Source: RGIG2134 sp964461115
GTDB taxonomy: Bacteria; Cyanobacteriota; Vampirovibrionia; Gastranaerophilales; Gastranaerophilaceae
Direction: 5' to 3'
DNA length: 64,000 bases
NCBI GenBank assembly: GCA_964461115.1
Contig: CAYWSX010000003.1
Location: 199,497 to 263,496, forward strand
Shown here: piece by piece, positions 8,366-17,506 of the stretch
Layout of the letters: each line of letters opens with the position of its first letter
Position numbering within the stretch: position 1 is the first letter of the stretch
Notes under the pieces: model-generated
Told to the model about the DNA's origin: nothing
What the model saw: only the letters and a program-made list of their open reading frames with translations
The model's database searches: none
Position numbers and translations under genes: made by a program

Positions 8366-8911
8366 ATGCTATCATCAATAATGCCATACCGTACTAATTA
8401 TCAACCATGCAAAAGACAGGCGGCGCACAGCGGAAGAAATATAAGTTTTTCGGGAGCGGTAATACCCAATACTCAATTATCAAATAAAAATGCTATTTTT
8501 AAGTATATTACGACTTTTATTGAGAAGCTCAAGCAAGATTCAAAGTGCTTCGACGAAGGATTCGAAACATGTTTTAGTGCTGTCGAAAACTTTATCAATA
8601 CAATTTTAAGAAAAGAAGGTTCTCCATCTATTGAGACTATTTCAGGTGCCATTACAACCAAAAACGGTAAAAAGCTTATTAAAAGTGGAGATAAAGTAAA
8701 ATTGTTAGGTCCCTATCATTCACAAAAGGAAATAGCAGCTTTAAATTATGACGAAGCGCAAAAATCTTTTTACTTGGAGATTACGCCCAAACACTGTCGT
8801 ATAACAGGAGTTAAGAGCTCTGAAGGTTCCTATATAAAAATCACTCCAACTTCTCCTGACGGAAGAATTGTATACGAAAATAACGCACAAATACATAGGG
8901 TTAACACCTAG
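8366..8911 (+). CDS. Unknown protein, first of a tandem paralogous trio (181 aa)
   Basis: No recognised family. The chosen ATG at 8366 has AAAGGAAAAG upstream; an in-frame earlier codon at 8336 has none. The N-terminus contains the window's recurring motif in GRNISFSGAV. The body (FIEKLKQDSKCFDEGFETC, then NGKKLIKSGDKVKLLGP) matches the repeat unit of the next two genes: a short helical segment with F-x-x-x-F-x-x-C, then an NG-x-x-x-I-x-x-G-x-x-I/V-x-L strand region. No signal peptide or membrane segment is evident. It lies 10 bases upstream of the next paralogue on the same strand, so the three genes likely form one operon. Confidence 0.7.
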   Translation: MLSSIMPYRTNYQPCKRQAAHSGRNISFSGAVIPNTQLSNKNAIFKYITTFIEKLKQDSKCFDEGFETCFSAVENFINTILRKEGSPSIETISGAITTKNGKKLIKSGDKVKLLGPYHSQKEIAALNYDEAQKSFYLEITPKHCRITGVKSSEGSYIKITPTSPDGRIVYENNAQIHRVNT

Positions 8912-8921
8912 TGAGGATATT

Positions 8922-9917
8922 ATGAGAATTACCGCAATAAAAAACTATCAGACAAATATGTCATATAAGCCTCAAATTAAACCAGAAGGAAAAAACGATG
9001 TAAGCTTTTGCAGACTCACCTCCGGGACATTATCAAACAGGAAACTTTGGGCTGCTTTGAAAATAAACACATTGCTAAAAAGATTAAATGATAAAAAAAT
9101 CCCATTTAACACCACATTTGAACGTTGCATGGAAAGTATAAAATCATACATAAAAGCAATAGAAGAAAATATCCCATTAAAATCAATTTCAAAAAATGAA
9201 CAAGGTGAAATTCATGCAATCCTGATAAACGGACAGCAAACAATACAGAAGGGACCAAATATATTTTTGATGCCTAAGTTGCGCAGAGGAGAGACACTCT
9301 TAACAGTAGAGCCGATTGCCTCAATTATAGTTAAAGATGGGGGAGAAATTGAATCTTTTTCTATAAGAAATACAAGGAATTCGCTAAAAGCAAGCGGCCA
9401 ATATAACTATTCGAATCATAAAGCCTCGATCAAGCTTACAAACAACGGAGAGGTAACAAAAGCAATATTAGATGAAAGCAACACCGCGACACAAGTGGAG
9501 AAATATACAAGGCACAGAAGAAAGTGTGCTAGAGAAAACAGAAACTTAAAGCACAGACTGATTGGAAAGATACATGACAAAATCAGCAGCCATGAATCGG
9601 GCAAATTATCATTTGAAGATACGTTCAAAGACTGTATAAAAACTGTAAAAAAATATCTGGCATTAATTAAAAAAACAAAAATCCACGACGCGCCGGTAAT
9701 AGAAGAGGGAGAAAACATCTTCGCCAGAGGTAAAAACCCAAAATTAAAACCGTTTGCTTTCATTAAACATGAAAATGGAGAATCTAGTTTTCTATTAAGA
9801 ATGGGAGGAAATATTTACATAGAAGGCCATTCTTCACCCAATAAAGCCTCCTCATTCATAAAATACCACAATGCATACAGAAGTAAAAAAACAACAACTA
9901 TAACACCGGTAAGATAA
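8922..9917 (+). CDS. Unknown protein with two copies of the trio's repeat unit (331 aa)
   Basis: Second member of the trio. The ATG at 8922 follows GAGGATATT and gives the N-terminus MRITAIKNYQTNMS, nearly identical to the third gene's; the open frame before it overlaps the upstream gene and is unlikely to be used. The N-terminal motif is NDVSFCRL. Repeat unit one (residues ~45-150) has FNTTFERCMESIKSYI, then NGQQTIQKGPNIFLMPKL. Unit two (~215-310) has FEDTFKDCIKTVKKYLALI, then EEGENIFARG. The conserved F-x-x-x-F-x-x-C and the GxNIF turn define the unit. Function unknown; the protein looks cytosolic or exported by a route without a Sec signal. Confidence 0.7.
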   Translation: MRITAIKNYQTNMSYKPQIKPEGKNDVSFCRLTSGTLSNRKLWAALKINTLLKRLNDKKIPFNTTFERCMESIKSYIKAIEENIPLKSISKNEQGEIHAILINGQQTIQKGPNIFLMPKLRRGETLLTVEPIASIIVKDGGEIESFSIRNTRNSLKASGQYNYSNHKASIKLTNNGEVTKAILDESNTATQVEKYTRHRRKCARENRNLKHRLIGKIHDKISSHESGKLSFEDTFKDCIKTVKKYLALIKKTKIHDAPVIEEGENIFARGKNPKLKPFAFIKHENGESSFLLRMGGNIYIEGHSSPNKASSFIKYHNAYRSKKTTTITPVR

Positions 9918-9962
9918 TGTAAAGATATAGAAAACCAAAAAGATTGTTTTCAGGAGAGAAAA

Positions 9963-10538
9963 ATGAGAATTACAGCAATAAAAACCTATCAAACAAATAT
10001 ATCATCTAAGCCCCAAGCTAAAGCTAAAGAAAGAAATAGTGTAAATTTTGGAGCAATTACACATTATGAGCTTCTCAAAAAAAGAACGCACACTTTTAGT
10101 GCAATAAAAAAGATAATAAAGCAATATAATGAGGGAAATTTTGATTTTAATACAGCTTTTCAACGCTGCGTACAAACCCTAGACATATATCTGAACAATT
10201 TTAGAAATAGAATGCCTATTCTATCAACCACAATAAATGAAGCAGGAGATACTATTACGCATTTTAAAAATGGAGAGCAAATTATAGAAAACGGGAACAA
10301 CATATTTCTAATGCCTAAAATAGCAGAAGGGGTGGAACTCACCGATGTAAAGCCGCTTGCTCTTATTCTTAATACAAAAGGCGTATCACAATTTTTGTTA
10401 AGCGCTCCCGAGGAAAAAACAGCTGTAAACGGCAGATTATCTGCCGCTCAAAAAAATTCTGTTATAAAACTTATAAAACAACCGACATTCAAAAAAGAAG
10501 AAGTCTATACCGCCACCCCGTATGCTTCTCCGTACTAA
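9963..10538 (+). CDS. Unknown protein, third of the tandem trio (191 aa)
   Basis: One repeat unit preceded by the same N-terminal leader as its neighbour: MRITAIKTYQTNISSKP, then RNSVNFGAIT. The unit contains FNTAFQRCVQTLDIYL and NGEQIIENGNNIFLMPKI, very close to unit one of the 8922 gene, so duplication is recent. Ribosome-binding site CAGGAGAG lies just before the ATG. No catalytic motif is recognisable. The single Cys in the helical segment is conserved in all four units of the trio and may be structural or functional. Confidence 0.7.
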   Translation: MRITAIKTYQTNISSKPQAKAKERNSVNFGAITHYELLKKRTHTFSAIKKIIKQYNEGNFDFNTAFQRCVQTLDIYLNNFRNRMPILSTTINEAGDTITHFKNGEQIIENGNNIFLMPKIAEGVELTDVKPLALILNTKGVSQFLLSAPEEKTAVNGRLSAAQKNSVIKLIKQPTFKKEEVYTATPYASPY

Positions 10539-10608
10539 TATATAATATTTTTATTTTCGACATTTTGCTGTACAATGTTAAGTACGGCAAATGCCGAAAA
10601 TTTTGTTT

Positions 10609-11787
10609 ATGAAAAAGATTTTTTTACTGTTAATAATACTGCTTTGCTCTGCTGTGCCGAATCTCGCAGCCGACACTACTGTTGAACGTATTGAAAAAGC
10701 ATTCGAAGGAATTGACGAATCTCCCATTGAGCTTCAAGCCGAAGAAAACACCATAAATCTCGAAACCTCTGTCAATATGCAGAACCTAAACGAAGAAAAT
10801 ACAATTAAACTAAAAGCCGACAAGGAACGTACAGAATGGAACAAAATTCAGCTCGACGGAAAAGTTATCAAATCAGTAGAGTTTCACGCTGCATACATGG
10901 GCAGAATGAGTGAGATTGTTCCGACTCACGGAGGGCACAATGTAACATCATACTCGCCTTTTGTCCTGCATTTGATGTCAAATACCAAATTTGCCGACGA
11001 CAAAACCGAATTTTTATTAAGAATAAACCCATTAAGAGACTTCGACAATTATGGATATCTGAATGCAATGATTTCTGAGGTCTATGTAAAACGCAAACTC
11101 ACCGACCACAACCACCTCATCATCGGACAAGCAAGAACCGCAATCGGTGTTGAAGGCGGACAATCCCAATACACTCTTTTGTTCCACGACCGCTCACAAA
11201 TCGGCAGAACATACGGAAACGCCCGCTCCTATGGCATAAGGAACCAAGGACAGTACGAATTTTTTGACTACGACATAGGGGTTTTCGACAGTACAAGATT
11301 TTTCCAAAGAGTTATGCAAGGCGCGGAGTTCACAGGCTGGGTAACCGCAAAACCTCTAGCACGAGTCAGCGACAAATACGGGAATCTTGCAATCGGTACA
11401 GGAATAAACACCGGCAAAAAGGAGCACACCCTTGATTACAGCGTTGTAGGCGCATACGTCGGTTATAATTACAAAAATTTCTTGGCAAACTTTGAATACG
11501 CAAACGCCCACGGAAGCAACGGAAACTACGCCTCCAAAAACTACTCTGAGGGCTTTTACACAACCTTAGCCTACAATATCACACCAAAAGTCCAGGTTCT
11601 CGGACGCTATGACTATTTCAATGCTGATAAACACATATCAGGCAAGGTTTCCCAGGAATATGTGGCAGGCATAAACTACTATATCAAAGGGCAGAACCTG
11701 AAACTTCAATTAAATTACATCTTCCGCCAGCAAGAAGACGGAAACAACTCCAACAGATATGTTATGCTTACTCAAATGATGTTTTAA
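10609..11787 (+). CDS. Outer-membrane beta-barrel (porin-like) protein
   Basis: 392 aa starting at MKKIFLLLIILLCSAVPNLAA, a clear Sec signal peptide; an in-frame ATG 18 bases earlier would put extra residues before it. The mature protein is rich in alternating aromatic/polar strands (for example YSVVGAYVGYNYKNF, LKLQLNYIFRQQ) typical of a beta-barrel. It ends in a C-terminal phenylalanine (TQMMF), the outer-membrane assembly signal. The first ~80 mature residues are Glu/Asn-rich and may form a periplasmic segment. It supports a diderm envelope. Substrate unknown. A small membrane protein follows after 9 bases. Confidence 0.75.
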   Translation: MKKIFLLLIILLCSAVPNLAADTTVERIEKAFEGIDESPIELQAEENTINLETSVNMQNLNEENTIKLKADKERTEWNKIQLDGKVIKSVEFHAAYMGRMSEIVPTHGGHNVTSYSPFVLHLMSNTKFADDKTEFLLRINPLRDFDNYGYLNAMISEVYVKRKLTDHNHLIIGQARTAIGVEGGQSQYTLLFHDRSQIGRTYGNARSYGIRNQGQYEFFDYDIGVFDSTRFFQRVMQGAEFTGWVTAKPLARVSDKYGNLAIGTGINTGKKEHTLDYSVVGAYVGYNYKNFLANFEYANAHGSNGNYASKNYSEGFYTTLAYNITPKVQVLGRYDYFNADKHISGKVSQEYVAGINYYIKGQNLKLQLNYIFRQQEDGNNSNRYVMLTQMMF

Positions 11788-11796
11788 AGAGAAAAG

Positions 11797-11955
11797 ATGA
11801 GAGAATTGAAAATATTTTTAATCTGTTTGGTATTTGCTTTAAGCGTTATTGTCTTAAATATTAGGTTTGAATTCGCAAATCCAAGAATTGTATACGGACT
11901 GGCTATTGGTGTTCCAATGATAGTTTTTAAGTACTGGAGCAAGCTTAACGATTAG
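11797..11955 (+). CDS. Small membrane protein, 52 aa
   Basis: Begins 9 bases after the porin-like gene with an AAAGAGAAAAG ribosome-binding region. It encodes MRELKIFLICLVFALSVIV and continues to a second hydrophobic stretch, RIVYGLAIGVPMIVFKYW, ending before KLND. Two short transmembrane helices are predicted by eye. No family recognised. Tight coupling to the barrel gene suggests co-expression. Confidence 0.6.
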   Translation: MRELKIFLICLVFALSVIVLNIRFEFANPRIVYGLAIGVPMIVFKYWSKLND

Positions 11956-12010
11956 AAGATAGGCGAATACACCACAAGCCAATATATGGTGAAAGATACT
12001 TCCCCTAGCT

Positions 12011-12105
12011 GGAAAGATGCTGAAACAAGTTCAGCATGACAGATGGAAGTAATGGGTAAAGCCTATAACTCCGTCATCCTGAACTTGTTTCAGGATCTTT
12101 CCGAA
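12011..12105. repeat. Inverted pair of palindromic intergenic repeats (core CTGAACTTGTTTCAG)
   Basis: Copy one at 12015-12040 (GCTGAAACAAGTTCAGC core) and copy two at 12073-12102 in opposite orientation. Each copy is itself a hairpin. The same family is found at 21540-21935 and 53711-53842. Confidence 0.8.
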
Positions 12106-12222
12106 TAGACATACAATTACAAATCCTACACATTAACTTTTGTAACAATATTATATACTCTTGAAATCCGACTTATATATTTGTTTTTATTTATATGTGA
12201 AGTGTAATATACGGAGGTCCTT

Positions 12223-13239
12223 ATGGACGGCATCGGAACAACAATGACATTTGCAAGAGGCGCTGACGGTAGAGTCATCCTGAACATAAACGACGCAAAA
12301 AATGCAAAAGTTGAAAACGTCGGCAATGTTGCAGGCTCAGCACAGCTTCAATTCGGCGTTACAGGCGACGAAGATGTTACACAATATCTTTTCAAACACG
12401 AAGGCGACTCCGACAACCAAGTTACACTTTCCAACACTGACGGCAATCACTACAACTTTGTCGGTGAAAATTTCAACATCGACAGCAAAGGCGGAAACGC
12501 AAAACGCACAATCCAAATGGATACAACAGAGTCTAATCTTGACTTGACAAATGCAGGCGGAAACCAGTTTGTATACATGGGTGAAGAAAGCCAAGACAAT
12601 AAAACTCATCTCGGATACGGCAACAACAACTACATTGACGCAGGTAAATTCAACTATGTTGACGTAGGCGGCGGAAGCGGCCAAAACAGATTTGAAAGCA
12701 CATCTACAGCTCACGGCTCAGTGATGAAAGGCGGCTCAGGCAACGATTCGTTCGTAATTGGCGGAAAATACGGTGTATACGACGGCGGAGCAGGCAACGA
12801 CAAGTTCGAAGCAGTAGGTATGTTCGGCGAAGACGAAGACGCGTCTTACAGAAACATTGTTATGGGCGGCGACGGAAACGACACAATGATTGACAAAGGC
12901 GGCTACAACATCTTCTTCGGCGGAAACGGCAAAAACACATACGATTCACAAGGTTCAAAAGGTATCGCAATCCTTGGCCCTGACAGCGACGGCGAAGCAA
13001 TATTCGGCAGCAGCTCAGACCACTCCTACGTATTTACTAAAGATGAAATGACATCAGGCGGCAAAAAATACAATGTCAATGACATAATGAAAAAATACGG
13101 CTGGACACTGAACGAATTCTTGAACGTATACTCACAAATCAGCGAAACAAATCCTGACTCACTCGGAAACCACGATACTATCGATTCCGAAACAATGAAA
13201 AAACTCGAACTTTATTTCGTAAACAACTTAAAAAAATAA
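12223..13239 (+). CDS. RTX-like calcium-binding repeat protein
   Basis: 338 aa. The central and C-terminal parts contain haemolysin-type nonapeptide-like repeats: GGSGNDSF, GGAGNDKF, GGDGNDTM and GGNGKNTY, which normally bind Ca2+ in parallel beta-rolls. The rest of residues ~60-170 is also a Gly/Asn/Asp-rich beta-solenoid-like stretch. No Sec signal peptide is present, which fits type I secretion of RTX proteins, but no T1SS genes lie nearby. The last ~75 residues are a non-repeat, Ser/Asp-containing region that could hold an export signal. Strong GGAGGT ribosome-binding site. Monocistronic, ending at a strong terminator. The role could be an adhesin, S-layer-like or matrix protein. Confidence 0.75.
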   Translation: MDGIGTTMTFARGADGRVILNINDAKNAKVENVGNVAGSAQLQFGVTGDEDVTQYLFKHEGDSDNQVTLSNTDGNHYNFVGENFNIDSKGGNAKRTIQMDTTESNLDLTNAGGNQFVYMGEESQDNKTHLGYGNNNYIDAGKFNYVDVGGGSGQNRFESTSTAHGSVMKGGSGNDSFVIGGKYGVYDGGAGNDKFEAVGMFGEDEDASYRNIVMGGDGNDTMIDKGGYNIFFGGNGKNTYDSQGSKGIAILGPDSDGEAIFGSSSDHSYVFTKDEMTSGGKKYNVNDIMKKYGWTLNEFLNVYSQISETNPDSLGNHDTIDSETMKKLELYFVNNLKK

Positions 13240-13255
13240 TCGGTTAAACTAATAC

Positions 13256-13289
13256 AAAACTGCTCTTTCAAAAGGAAAGAGCAGTTTTT
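13256..13289 (+). terminator. Terminator of the RTX-like gene
   Basis: Stem AAAACTGCTCTTT / AAAGAGCAGTTTT with a short loop and T run. Confidence 0.9.
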
Positions 13290-13516
13290 ATATTCCAGCC
13301 GAAATGCTTATTATATAAGTAATTTATCTCAAAATTTTAGCTCATATTAAAATAGCCTGACAGGGGGGTTCTCTTTGGTAATGCCTATTAAGGTGTTTCG
13401 CACTAATAATTCAATATAAATATTAGAGATTGCTATGTTTATGACAACTTATGACCTAATTGAGTTTAAAGGTCAATATCAATAAACCGGTAGATTTCTT
13501 ACGTAAGGAGGGAAAA

Positions 13517-15577
13517 ATGACTATCAAAAAAATGACATTAGCTGCAGCTATGACAGTCGGCTTGATTGCAGGTGGTATCAACCTGGCAATGGCTGACTGC
13601 GGATGTAACGTTGCTCCGGTTGTTACAGGGGGTGCATGCCCGCTTAACGACTGCCCGCAAGTTGTTACTCCGGAAAATGCTAAATGTCCAAAATGCAAAA
13701 AAGAGAAAAAGCACTGCGGCTGTAAGCCAAAAAAAGAAAAGTGCAAACCTTGTGAAGACAAGTGCGACAACAAATGTGACGACAAATGCAATGACTGTGC
13801 ACCTAAAAAATCCTGCAACACTTGCGGTGATGACGTAGATACTTGCACACCAAAAATTTCAGCAGCAGGCGTCTGCCCTAACAACATTTGTGCCGAAAAA
13901 TGCAAACACCAAATTTATGCTTATCCTGCAGGCGTTTACGGACTTGACAACGTACGTGTAGGTGAGTCTGAAATGGGCGTTATGCTTTCTGATGCAAATG
14001 CTCCTGCAGCTATCGCTCTGAACAGCGGTATTCCTGTAGCTTTAGCTCCTGATTGCGGATGTGAAACAGGTGCGGCAGCTGCAATGCCTTGCTTGAACGA
14101 TTGCTGCGGCAAAGTAAACGGTATTCCCGTAGACCGCGGATGTTCCAACATTGATGGCATCGCTTGCCCTATCAATATTGAAACAGAAACAAGTACAACA
14201 GCAATAAAAAAGTCTATGGTCCCATTCACATACTCGGGCGAAAATAGCATTACTGGTGCAGCAGCTCCTGTAGTAAGCGCTTTCCCTGATGTTCCGGATG
14301 GTTTCTGGGCTAGCTGCGACATTAACAAATTAACTGAAAACAATGTTATCGCAGGTTACCCTGACAGAACATTCAAGCCAAATCTGCCTGTATCTCGTGC
14401 AGAATTCGCAAGTATGGCTGTTAAAGGCTTCAACTTAAATGAAGACATGACATGCCCGCAAACACACTTCAAAGATGTACCAAAAAGCCACTGGGCTAAC
14501 AAAGTCATCAACAAAAGTGTTGCTGAAGGCTTAATGACAGGCTACCCGAACAACATGTTCAAACCTAACCACCCAGTATCTCGCGCAGAAGCATTAACTA
14601 TCCTTTCTAAAGGCGTTAAATGTGACATGGATACTTGCAAAGCGCAAGAAATCCTTAGCAAATACTGTGACGGTAACGAAGTTCCGTCATGGGCAGCTAT
14701 TCCTGTAGCGAAAACTCTTGAAGTAGGCGCTCTTGCTGATACTCCAATGCCTAACCAAATTATGCCAAATAGAGACGCTAGCCGCGCAGAATTGGCATCT
14801 ATGCTGGAACAGGTAAGAATAGCAGGCGGTTACTCTAACAGAGACGTTGCTACTACTCCTGCTTCTCAATGCGGATGCACAGGCGGAGCTGCATATATGG
14901 AAAAAGCAGAAACAGTTACTGTTCCTACTCTCCAAATCTGCTTCAACGACGAATTGTCAGCGCGTACTGCTCACGTAAATGACAGATTTGCCGCAAAAAC
15001 AATCGACCCTATGACTATCAACGGTGTTTCATACCCTGAAGGTTCAGTCGTAAGAGGTAAAGTTCTCGAAGTTGAAAGACCATCAAAATGCAACAACGGT
15101 GCGTTGAAATTGTCTTTCGAAACAGTAGAAAACTGCGATTGCAAAGCTGACTTGCCACAACAAGTGTTGACTGCTCAAGTTAACAAAGCTAACACACCAA
15201 ACCCTGTTGCGAGATTCTTCCAATGGCCGTTTGCAACTGTTGGTCAAGTTGTAGGTACAGCAGGCAGAGCTGTCGGCGGTGCTGCTATCGGTGTATCAAA
15301 TGCATTTGAACAAGTATTCAGTGAATTTGGTACAGGTACCGGCGAAATATTCCAAGGCGAATTCAAAGCAGCAGGCAGAAGCTACCTTGACTCAGGTAAA
15401 GCTCTTGTTAAAGCTCCAATCGACTTAACAAGAACTGCATTGTCAGGTGTTTCCGGTATGGTTCAAGTTGCAGGGGAAGAAGTTGCTTACCTTGTTGACC
15501 CGGACGGAAAGAAAATCTCTGCTATCAATCCTAGAGAAAAAGTTACAGTGGCATTTGGATGCAATACTTGCAGATAA
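13517..15577 (+). CDS. Cys-rich SLH-domain outer-membrane/periplasmic protein
   Basis: 686 aa. The ATG at 13517 has an ideal AAGGAGG site and opens a signal peptide (MTIKKMTLAAAMTVGLIAGG, cleavage near LAMA-DCGC). Residues ~45-125 are extraordinarily Cys/Lys/Asp-rich (CPKCKK, CGCKPKK, CDNKCDDKC, CNTCGD). Two clear S-layer homology domains follow at ~255-310 and ~317-372 (AGYPDRTFKPNLPVSRAEF; GYPNNMFKPNHPVSRAEA), with a weaker third to ~435. A C-terminal domain at ~470-560 (YPEGSVVRGKVLEVER) precedes a Gly/Ala-rich tail. SLH domains bind peptidoglycan-linked polymer, so the protein probably tethers the envelope. It lacks the long C-terminal barrel of classical cyanobacterial SLH porins. Confidence 0.85.
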   Translation: MTIKKMTLAAAMTVGLIAGGINLAMADCGCNVAPVVTGGACPLNDCPQVVTPENAKCPKCKKEKKHCGCKPKKEKCKPCEDKCDNKCDDKCNDCAPKKSCNTCGDDVDTCTPKISAAGVCPNNICAEKCKHQIYAYPAGVYGLDNVRVGESEMGVMLSDANAPAAIALNSGIPVALAPDCGCETGAAAAMPCLNDCCGKVNGIPVDRGCSNIDGIACPINIETETSTTAIKKSMVPFTYSGENSITGAAAPVVSAFPDVPDGFWASCDINKLTENNVIAGYPDRTFKPNLPVSRAEFASMAVKGFNLNEDMTCPQTHFKDVPKSHWANKVINKSVAEGLMTGYPNNMFKPNHPVSRAEALTILSKGVKCDMDTCKAQEILSKYCDGNEVPSWAAIPVAKTLEVGALADTPMPNQIMPNRDASRAELASMLEQVRIAGGYSNRDVATTPASQCGCTGGAAYMEKAETVTVPTLQICFNDELSARTAHVNDRFAAKTIDPMTINGVSYPEGSVVRGKVLEVERPSKCNNGALKLSFETVENCDCKADLPQQVLTAQVNKANTPNPVARFFQWPFATVGQVVGTAGRAVGGAAIGVSNAFEQVFSEFGTGTGEIFQGEFKAAGRSYLDSGKALVKAPIDLTRTALSGVSGMVQVAGEEVAYLVDPDGKKISAINPREKVTVAFGCNTCR

Positions 15578-15908
15578 TAGCTTTAAAGTAACTAATTCTT
15601 TAACGGAAAGAGACCTCTATATGGGGTCTCTTTTTGTATATCAAAAACAAATACTTTAAAACACACAATATACTTATTTTTTCACTATTTTTTATATCCA
15701 CAACATATACCTTATTTGTGCATTTTCCGACTAAAAAATAACGTTAAATGTAAAGTTATTTTAAAATTTATTCAAAAATAGTCAATCCGTAAATTATAAA
15801 AAACTTTATATGAGTATGAGAGATATAAAAACATTTTAACACGAGAGAAAAAGAGAGTAGAGAAACACACAAAACGAGAGTAGAAACACGAGAAAGAGGA
15901 GAAAAAAC
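15578..15908. other. 331-bp intergenic region: terminator, AT-rich block, purine-rich leader
   Basis: It holds the SLH-gene terminator, a very AT-rich block (about 15640-15840) with no open frame I would support, and then a 68-base leader at 15841-15908 made almost only of A, G and C (two T) directly before the EF-hand gene. Confidence 0.6.
15607..15635 (+). terminator. Terminator of the SLH gene
   Basis: Stem AAAGAGACC / GGTCTCTTT with T run. Confidence 0.9.
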
Positions 15909-17327
15909 ATGCTCAACAACGTTCAAAAAGTACAAGCACAACAATCCCAAAAAACTGAAAGCAAAAAAACAGACAAACCCGTTCAACACAACAAAGTCAA
16001 CGTAACGGATGTATTTACTGCAGCGCTTTTGACGGCAAAAGACAAAAAACTAAAAGATGTAAACAACGTTATGCAGCAGTTCGACAAAGACGGTAACGGT
16101 AAACTCGACGGAAATGAACAACTTGAATACATCAAAGCAGTAAAGAAATCAAACCACAAAACAATAAGCAAAGACAAATATGAAGGGGCGTCTAAAGCAG
16201 GTACACACAAAAACTCAGATATTGAGAAAAAGGCATTTGATACTCTTGCAAACGGAACTTACAACTGGTATGGCAAAAAAGGAGACCACCAACAAAAAGA
16301 ACGTACAGAACAAGTTAATAACGGCTCGCGCGATGTACAAAAATCTGTCAGAATAATGCTGGACAAACTTGATGTAAATGACATTATCGTTGGACAAGAA
16401 AAGGCTCCGGAAACAAAAACAACAGCGGCACCTAAGCAAGAGCCGCCGATAGCAGAAGAAGTACCAGAAGCAAAAGCACCTGAAGAAGCACCGCAAAAGC
16501 AAGAGGAGCCAAAGACAGAAGAGCAGCCAAAAGCAGCCGAGCCGCCTAAACCTGAGGTAAAAGACACACCTGTGCCGGTTCAAAAGACTGAGGCTAAACC
16601 TGACGCCACCGAAAAAGTTTCTAACGGCTTAACCTTTGGCACTGATGCCAACATCTTCAAGGATAGCCCTATTCCAAAAATTAATCTTGTAGATGAATTC
16701 AACAAACCTAAGTCGGAAAATCCAATAAGTTTAGGCATTACGGGCTCTGCTCAAGAACTTTTAAATCCTGGGCAAACAACATTTAGCGGATCTGTTTTGA
16801 CGGGATTGGAGGATACAAAGCCTGCAATCGAACAAAAAAACACGGAACCGGCAGAACCTCCTGCTAAAGCTCCTGATAACGCTAAAGAAAAACCTCTAAT
16901 TGAAAATGCAGCTCCTCAAGAACCTGAAAAATTGAGCGAAGAGCAACAGCAAACCATTATAAATAATGCAAAAGAAATTGTTGCTAAAAATCGATCTCAT
17001 TGGTACAACGGCGGAGAAACTTTCACGGGACATCAACAAGCTGTTAGAGAACATTTAGAGGCAATGCCTGAAGGCAGCGAAGGCAGAGCAGTCGCAACTG
17101 CAGCAATTATTGATAAAGCTTCGGCATATCAAGGTACAGATGAAGCCGCATTCAAAGGAGCCATTTATTCCATAAAGAATAAAGGACAATATGAAGCCGT
17201 TGATAAACACTTGAAAAAAATTGGTCAAACCTATAAAGATCAAGGGATAATGTATTATACAAAACAAGAATTTTCATGGGGCAAAAAAGATGATTTGCTG
17301 GCGATAGAAAGAGACTTACAAAAATAA
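15909..17327 (+). CDS. EF-hand, Pro/Glu-rich modular protein (472 aa), paralogue 1
   Basis: Module one (residues ~30-160) contains a canonical EF-hand loop, D59-KDGNGKLDGN-E70, followed by a conserved stretch YNWYGKKGDHQQKERTEQV. Module two (~165-340) is a low-complexity Pro/Glu/Ala/Lys linker including EPPIAEEVPE. Module three (~355-472) is a helical domain with GTDEAAFKGAIYSIKNKGQY, resembling the GTDE/acidic helix pattern of annexin-type repeats. The same three-part plan recurs in 17507-19708 and 19892-21478. No Sec signal peptide. GAGGAG ribosome-binding site at the end of a purine-rich leader. Function unknown; calcium binding by the EF loop is a family-based prediction. Confidence 0.75.
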   Translation: MLNNVQKVQAQQSQKTESKKTDKPVQHNKVNVTDVFTAALLTAKDKKLKDVNNVMQQFDKDGNGKLDGNEQLEYIKAVKKSNHKTISKDKYEGASKAGTHKNSDIEKKAFDTLANGTYNWYGKKGDHQQKERTEQVNNGSRDVQKSVRIMLDKLDVNDIIVGQEKAPETKTTAAPKQEPPIAEEVPEAKAPEEAPQKQEEPKTEEQPKAAEPPKPEVKDTPVPVQKTEAKPDATEKVSNGLTFGTDANIFKDSPIPKINLVDEFNKPKSENPISLGITGSAQELLNPGQTTFSGSVLTGLEDTKPAIEQKNTEPAEPPAKAPDNAKEKPLIENAAPQEPEKLSEEQQQTIINNAKEIVAKNRSHWYNGGETFTGHQQAVREHLEAMPEGSEGRAVATAAIIDKASAYQGTDEAAFKGAIYSIKNKGQYEAVDKHLKKIGQTYKDQGIMYYTKQEFSWGKKDDLLAIERDLQK

Positions 17328-17348
17328 AACCGATACGGTCAGGTTAAG

Positions 17349-17385
17349 AAATACGGATTTTGAAATTACAAAGTCCGTATTTTTG
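17349..17385 (+). terminator. Terminator after EF-hand paralogue 1
   Basis: Stem AAATACGGA / TCCGTATTT with T run. Confidence 0.85.
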
Positions 17386-17506
17386 TATTATTAATCTGTA
17401 AATGTTAAAAAAAGTAAATAAACTTTTTCAATTTCTGTCAATTATTTTCACAAAAAATACTTTATATATATAATACACAATAAGTATATAATTTAGCGAG
17501 GATATC

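Noticed and set aside
8868..8921. N-terminal extension of the second trio gene overlapping the first
   Set aside because: The ATG at 8922 has a GAGGAT site and gives the leader shared with the third gene, so a frameshift or fusion is not needed.
12181..12210. TTGTTT-N18-TAATAT as the RTX gene promoter
   Set aside because: It would place the transcription start on the ribosome-binding site.
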